A DNA stretch of 6,939 nt from Spirochaetaceae bacterium (lineage in GTDB: Bacteria; Spirochaetota; Spirochaetia; Treponematales; Treponemataceae): contig JAITMZ010000149.1 of the NCBI GenBank assembly GCA_031290725.1, positions 1 to 6,939 on the forward strand. Direction: 5' to 3'. The position numbers and the translations under genes are program-made. This document shows, one piece after another, positions 4,740-6,939 of this stretch (positions within the stretch are counted from its first letter, which is position 1; every line of letters begins with the position of its first letter). Below the pieces are notes generated by a model, which saw only the letters and a list, made by a program, of their open reading frames with translations, ran no database searches and had not been told where the DNA came from.

Positions 4740-6116
4740 TCACAGCTTTCGGAGCAATTCCCGGTAAAAATCCCGGCACCGCTCCAGATTTTCCACGGAG
4801 ACCCGCTCGTCGTGGCCGTGCATACCCGCCAAGTCCCCCGGGGCCATCCGCAGGGGGTTGAAACGGAAGATACCGCCGGTGATGTCCTGGAAGTGGCGGC
4901 TGTCGGTGGTGGCGGTCATGATGAAGGGCAGCACAGGCACCCCGGGAAACACCACATTAACGGCGGCCATGAGTTCCGCCATGCCCGGTCCGGTCAGATG
5001 CGCGTGTTCAGGGTTGGCCGGAACCGCCTCGGTGGCCATCCCGTGGATACTCACCGCCACCCGATTGTCGTGTATTATATTTTGTATTCGTTTTATGGCC
5101 GTGTCGATGGTCCATGGCTGCAGCAGCCGCAGGTTGATTATCGCCCGGGCCTCCGATGGCATCACGTTGTCCGCACTGCTCCCAAAGAGCCGGGTCATGG
5201 CCACGGTGGTGTGGAGCAATGCGGCCATGCTGGGTTTGCGGGCGAAGAAACGGAAGAAGACCGGCCCCAAGGTGCGGGCGTGGCGCAGCAAAAAGGCAGT
5301 CCCACCGGAGCACCGGGACGAAAGGCGCCGAAAAAAGCCTTCCGCCGTGGGTACCAAGCGCCAGGGGAAGGGATGTGTGTCGATGCGGGTGAGCGCCCGG
5401 GCCAGAATCGCGGCTGCCTGCACCCGGGGAGGGCGGGACGAATGACCCGGCTCCTGGTGCGCCGTGAGGCACAGGCTCAGAAAGCCTTTCTCCTCGATGC
5501 TTACCAACGCCAGAGGGCATTCCACGCCGGAGATGTAACGTTCCGCCACCGGGGTGCCCTCGTCCAACACCCAGGCAAACCGCACGTCCCGGGCCGCCAG
5601 CCAGTCCGCCGCCCGCCGCGCCCCCAGCAGACCCGTGCGCTCCTCGTCGCCGCCAAAAACAAACCAGATGTCCCGGCCGGGCACAAATCCTTCGCTGACC
5701 AGACGGTCCGCCGCCTCCAACATTCCGGCGAGCATGTTCTTCATGTCGATGGCACCCCGTCCGTAAATAAACCCGTCCCGCATCTCTGCGCCAAAGGGAT
5801 CCACGGTCCATTTGTCCGCCTCCACGGGCACCACGTCGTAATGTGCGGTGAGCAGCACCGGCAGGGTATCGCCAACAATGGGTACAACAGGGGAGTCGCC
5901 GGTAGGCGCGGTCCGGCCTGGCCAACGGTAGGCCACGGCGTACGGGCACAGCACAAAACGTTCTGCCGTCCGGTGAAACGCCGGCCAGGCGCGGGGCAAA
6001 AAATCCTGGAACGCAGTCAACTCCGCTTCGCCCTGGGGATCACCCGCGGCAGCCTGGTCAGCCGGCCAATCGGTGCGAATTTTGATCGCCCCACGAAATT
6101 TTTGTATAAAATCCAT
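4740..6116 (-). CDS. M20-family zinc metallopeptidase (carboxypeptidase S / PM20D1-like)
   Basis: A 458-residue dinuclear-zinc hydrolase. Members cleave C-terminal or N-acyl amino acids and small peptides; the substrate here is unknown. Seen: LLTAHYDVVPVEADKW (88-103) with zinc ligand H92 and D94; GRGAIDMKNM (119-128) with the metal-bridging D124; FGGDEERTG (154-162) with general base E158 and ligand E159; WVLDEG (182-187) with ligand D185; EPGHSSRPP (222-230), the histidine of the dimerisation/lid region; and GMHGHDERVSVENL (431-444) with the last ligand H433. All metal and catalytic residues are present. The W...PF after the first motif and the HGxDE end fit the PM20D1/CPS1 subgroup better than ArgE, DapE or YgeY. 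No signal peptide is evident. The frame is open to an ATG at 6233, but the extra 39 residues translate a hairpin repeat; ATG 6116 with AGGAA (about 6128-6124) is preferred. No clear promoter of its own; it may be read through from tRNA-Arg. Confidence 0.92.
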   Translation of the reverse strand: MDFIQKFRGAIKIRTDWPADQAAAGDPQGEAELTAFQDFLPRAWPAFHRTAERFVLCPYAVAYRWPGRTAPTGDSPVVPIVGDTLPVLLTAHYDVVPVEADKWTVDPFGAEMRDGFIYGRGAIDMKNMLAGMLEAADRLVSEGFVPGRDIWFVFGGDEERTGLLGARRAADWLAARDVRFAWVLDEGTPVAERYISGVECPLALVSIEEKGFLSLCLTAHQEPGHSSRPPRVQAAAILARALTRIDTHPFPWRLVPTAEGFFRRLSSRCSGGTAFLLRHARTLGPVFFRFFARKPSMAALLHTTVAMTRLFGSSADNVMPSEARAIINLRLLQPWTIDTAIKRIQNIIHDNRVAVSIHGMATEAVPANPEHAHLTGPGMAELMAAVNVVFPGVPVLPFIMTATTDSRHFQDITGGIFRFNPLRMAPGDLAGMHGHDERVSVENLERCRDFYRELLRKL

Positions 6117-6128
6117 ACTATTCCTGTC

Positions 6129-6166
6129 GGGCACATCGAAAAACCGGGTTGGATTTTTCGATGTGC
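6129..6166. repeat. GGGCACA-type palindromic repeat in the leader of the M20 peptidase gene
   Basis: GCACATCGAAAAA (6131-6143) and TTTTTCGATGTGC (6154-6166) form a perfect 13-bp inverted repeat around a ten-base loop. With its GGGCAC start it matches the unit at 4263-4301 in layout and most positions, including the central GGTTGG. It ends about 13 bases before the M20 start codon, just upstream of the Shine-Dalgarno-like AGGAA, so a hairpin in the mRNA leader is expected if transcription comes from upstream. Confidence 0.7.
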
Positions 6167-6194
6167 ATGGATGGCAATGCCGATAACCAACAAC

Positions 6195-6226
6195 GAAAAC
6201 GGCCCGGATGTCGTTTTCCGCGACAT
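6195..6226 (-). terminator. Overlapping hairpins just after tRNA-Arg; possible terminator or processing signal
   Basis: Two mutually exclusive inverted repeats follow the tRNA on its own strand: ATGTCG/CGACAT (6226-6221 with 6213-6208) and GAAAACG/CGTTTTC (6218-6212 with 6201-6195). The second is followed by a mixed G/T stretch rather than a clean T-run. Either could stop transcription or guide 3' trimming; the sequence does not decide between them. Confidence 0.3.
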
Positions 6227-6299
6227 GCCCCATGCGCGACTCGAACGCACGACCTGCCGCTTAGGAGGCGGCCGCTCTATCCACCTGAGCTAATGGAGC
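6226..6299 (-). tRNA. tRNA-Arg, anticodon CCU
   Basis: Read on the minus strand, the 74-base cloverleaf is complete: acceptor GCTCCAT/ATGGGGC (one G-T pair), D arm GCTC/GAGC with a nine-base loop, anticodon stem GCCGC/GCGGC with loop CTCCTAA (anticodon CCT, reading AGG), five-base variable loop, T arm GTGCG/CGCGC with loop TTCGAGT, and discriminator A. The CCA end is not encoded, so a CCA-adding enzyme is needed. No good promoter is visible directly upstream (only a weak TATTGT at 6308-6303, too close to the 5' end), so it may be co-transcribed from the tRNA-Leu promoter 218 bases further upstream. Confidence 0.96.
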
Positions 6300-6332
6300 G
6301 AAACAATACGGACGCCGTTTTCTCCGCATGAT

Positions 6333-6511
6333 GGAATCGCTGACTAACTTGGGGCTAACCAGCGATTCCCTTTGCCAGTTCGCTTGAAACAGCGGAGGCT
6401 GCGCCGCACGTAAATTTACGACTTACTACGAAGTTGCAGCCAAATATGGCAGCACTGATGTATCCGGGAAGCGGGGCTCCTGTTGGCGATGCCGCTGGAT
6501 AAATCAGTGCT
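6333..6511. repeat. ~180-bp intergenic element bounded by two inverted repeats; possible structured RNA or MITE-like repeat
   Basis: Most of the 218-base spacer between the two tRNAs holds dense symmetry. One end has GGAATCGCTG (6333-6342) and CAGCGATTCC (6360-6369), a perfect 10-bp stem with a 17-base loop. The middle has GGCTGC/GCAGCC (6397-6402, 6436-6441) around a 12-base perfect palindrome, CGTAAATTTACG (6409-6420). The other end has AGCACTGAT/ATCAGTGCT (6451-6459, 6503-6511), then a symmetric 2x2 bulge, then ATCC/GGAT (6462-6465, 6497-6500). On the minus strand one frame is open from about 6500 to a TAG near 6355 but has no convincing start, so I do not call it a gene. It does not match tRNA, tmRNA, SRP RNA or integron attC patterns that I know. 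From memory it resembles repeats in termite-gut treponemes; unverified. Confidence 0.55.
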
Positions 6512-6517
6512 TTCTTA

Positions 6518-6599
6518 TGCGGCGAAGAAGACTTGAACTTCCATACCTCGCGGTACTAGCACCTCAAGCTAGCGTGTCTACCAATTCCACCATCGCCGC
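6518..6599 (-). tRNA. tRNA-Leu, anticodon GAG
   Basis: The 82-base class II tRNA reads on the minus strand as acceptor GCGGCGA/TCGCCGC, D arm beginning GTGG with the AATTGGTAGAC loop, anticodon stem CTAGC/GCTAG with loop TTGAGGT (anticodon GAG, reading CUC and CUU), a long variable arm TACCGCGAGGTA typical of leucine tRNAs, T arm GGAAG/CTTCT (one G-T pair) with loop TTCAAGT, and discriminator A. No CCA is encoded. It has a strong promoter just upstream. Confidence 0.97.
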
Positions 6600-6610
6600 A
6601 GAACTTGATA

Positions 6611-6639
6611 ATACTAGCACAGCGGAAAAAAAAAGTCAA
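6611..6639 (-). promoter_or_regulatory. Promoter of tRNA-Leu
   Basis: On the minus strand TTGACT (6639-6634), a 17-base spacer and TAGTAT (6616-6611) with an extended -10 TGC (6619-6617) form a strong sigma70-type promoter. Predicted start is about 6604, giving a leader of about five bases before the mature tRNA. A shifted -10 (TATTAT, 6613-6608) is possible but would need a 20-base spacer. The -35 runs into a nine-T tract (6634-6626) lying in the spacer. Confidence 0.75.
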
Positions 6640-6794
6640 GCCCCCTTCGCGGTTTTCATCGATTTTTCGCAAAAATCCGTTCCGCCGGACTCGTTATACG
6701 AAACCTCCCTCCCCCCCCCTCTAAGGAAGCGGAACGACTGCAGGATAAACTGAAAATCCATTATACGTCCAGATGTACCATCTTGCCCCACCCT
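6640..6794. other. Gene-free stretch with inverted repeats and a C9/G9 tract
   Basis: No gene or known RNA was recognised here. Seen are CGTTCCGC (6678-6685) with GCGGAACG (6729-6736), an 8-bp inverted repeat with a 43-base loop; GATTTTT/AAAAATC (6661-6667, 6671-6677); a nine-C run (6711-6719) inside a longer pyrimidine tract; and TATAAT on the minus strand at 6767-6762, a perfect -10 box without a good -35 partner. On the minus strand the GCGGAACG arm is followed by a short T-run, so this could end transcription of the gene at the right edge. Confidence 0.4.
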
Positions 6795-6939
6795 TCAATA
6801 CTCCCGGTTCTCCGATGTTTCCGCAACTTCCAACGCCATCGCCGCCAGGTTTTCCGTATAGCTCACCCCACGCCGCATCTTTCCCGCCAACTCCCCGGCG
6901 AACCTCGCTGCCCGTGCCGCATTGTCCGCTCCGGCGGGC
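6795..6939 (-). CDS. C-terminal end of an unrecognised protein; runs off the right edge
   Basis: The last 47 codons of a minus-strand gene, ending in TGA at 6797-6795, are visible. The peptide is rich in alanine, glutamate and arginine (for example GADNAARAARFAGELAGKM, then YTENLAAMALEVAETSENREY), looks alpha-helical and soluble, and has a coding-like composition: balanced charge and no internal stops. It is too short to assign a family. The frame begins at 6938; the rest lies outside the window. It is upstream of tRNA-Leu on the same strand but separated by the tRNA promoter. Confidence 0.65.
   Translation of the reverse strand, partial: PAGADNAARAARFAGELAGKMRRGVSYTENLAAMALEVAETSENREY

Noticed and set aside
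4740..6116. M20 peptidase as YgeY, the usual partner of YgeX
   Set aside because: It is over 3 kb from ygeX, not in its operon, and its motifs fit the carboxypeptidase S/PM20D1 subgroup rather than YgeY.
6115..6125. An 11-base match (ATACTATTCCT) to the DUF975 promoter-start region
   Set aside because: It overlaps the M20 start on the opposite strand, has no -35 box and no plus-strand gene follows; shared 11-mers are expected by chance at this window size.
4662..6293. 543-codon open frame on the plus strand
   Set aside because: Antisense to the M20 peptidase, whose catalytic residues are all intact; the plus-strand product has no recognisable domain and runs into the tRNA-Arg gene.
6333..6511. 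Integron attC site or SRP RNA in the tRNA spacer
   Set aside because: CTAAC/GTTAG strings occur but do not fit the attC core consensus, and the SRP signature loop is absent.
6517..6753. 78-codon open frame on the plus strand
   Set aside because: It begins inside the reverse complement of tRNA-Leu and crosses its promoter and homopolymer tracts.
1..6939. CRISPR array, insertion sequence, prophage or toxin-antitoxin pair
   Set aside because: No regularly spaced direct repeats, transposase, integrase, phage or small paired genes were found on either strand.

Overview
The window looks like an ordinary chromosomal stretch of a moderately GC-rich bacterium, with compact housekeeping and metabolic genes, two tRNA genes without an encoded CCA tail, and several intergenic inverted-repeat elements. 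From memory, the intergenic repeats resemble those of termite-gut treponemes (spirochaetes), and a spirochaete would fit. This is a low-confidence guess, because no gene here is diagnostic of a phylum and no search could be run. I found no defence locus, prophage, insertion sequence, CRISPR array or biosynthetic cluster.

Left part (1-1624, minus strand): a catabolic PLP enzyme, diaminopropionate ammonia-lyase (ygeX, 410-1624), is followed after three bases by the start of the tRNA-modification GTPase gene mnmE (from 406, running off the left edge). Both lie in the same reading frame, separated by one TAG stop and one codon.

Middle (1625-4204): a divergent intergenic region holds a structured repeat flanked by two sigma70-type promoters. 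Each has a TATACT -10 box exactly six bases before its ATG, so both mRNAs are probably leaderless. The right-hand promoter drives a tight three-gene plus-strand operon: a DUF975 membrane protein (1827-2699), a signal peptide peptidase of the SppA/S49 family (2700-3671), and a phosphinothricin-acetyltransferase-like GNAT enzyme (3668-4204). The first two genes abut and the last two overlap, suggesting membrane-protein turnover functions coupled in translation.

Right part (4205-6939, all genes minus strand): a repeat-rich convergent gap (4205-4371) is followed by thioredoxin (trxA, 4372-4680, with its own promoter and Shine-Dalgarno) and an M20-family metallopeptidase (4740-6116). Next come a hairpin repeat of the same family as in the 4205-4371 gap, tRNA-Arg(CCU) (6226-6299), a ~180-bp element with nested inverted repeats (6333-6511), tRNA-Leu(GAG) with a clear promoter (6518-6599), a gene-free stretch with homopolymer tracts, and the C-terminal end of an unrecognised gene (6795 to the right edge).

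The observations most worth following are the twin leaderless promoters, the same-frame ygeX/mnmE junction, and the three kinds of intergenic repeat.
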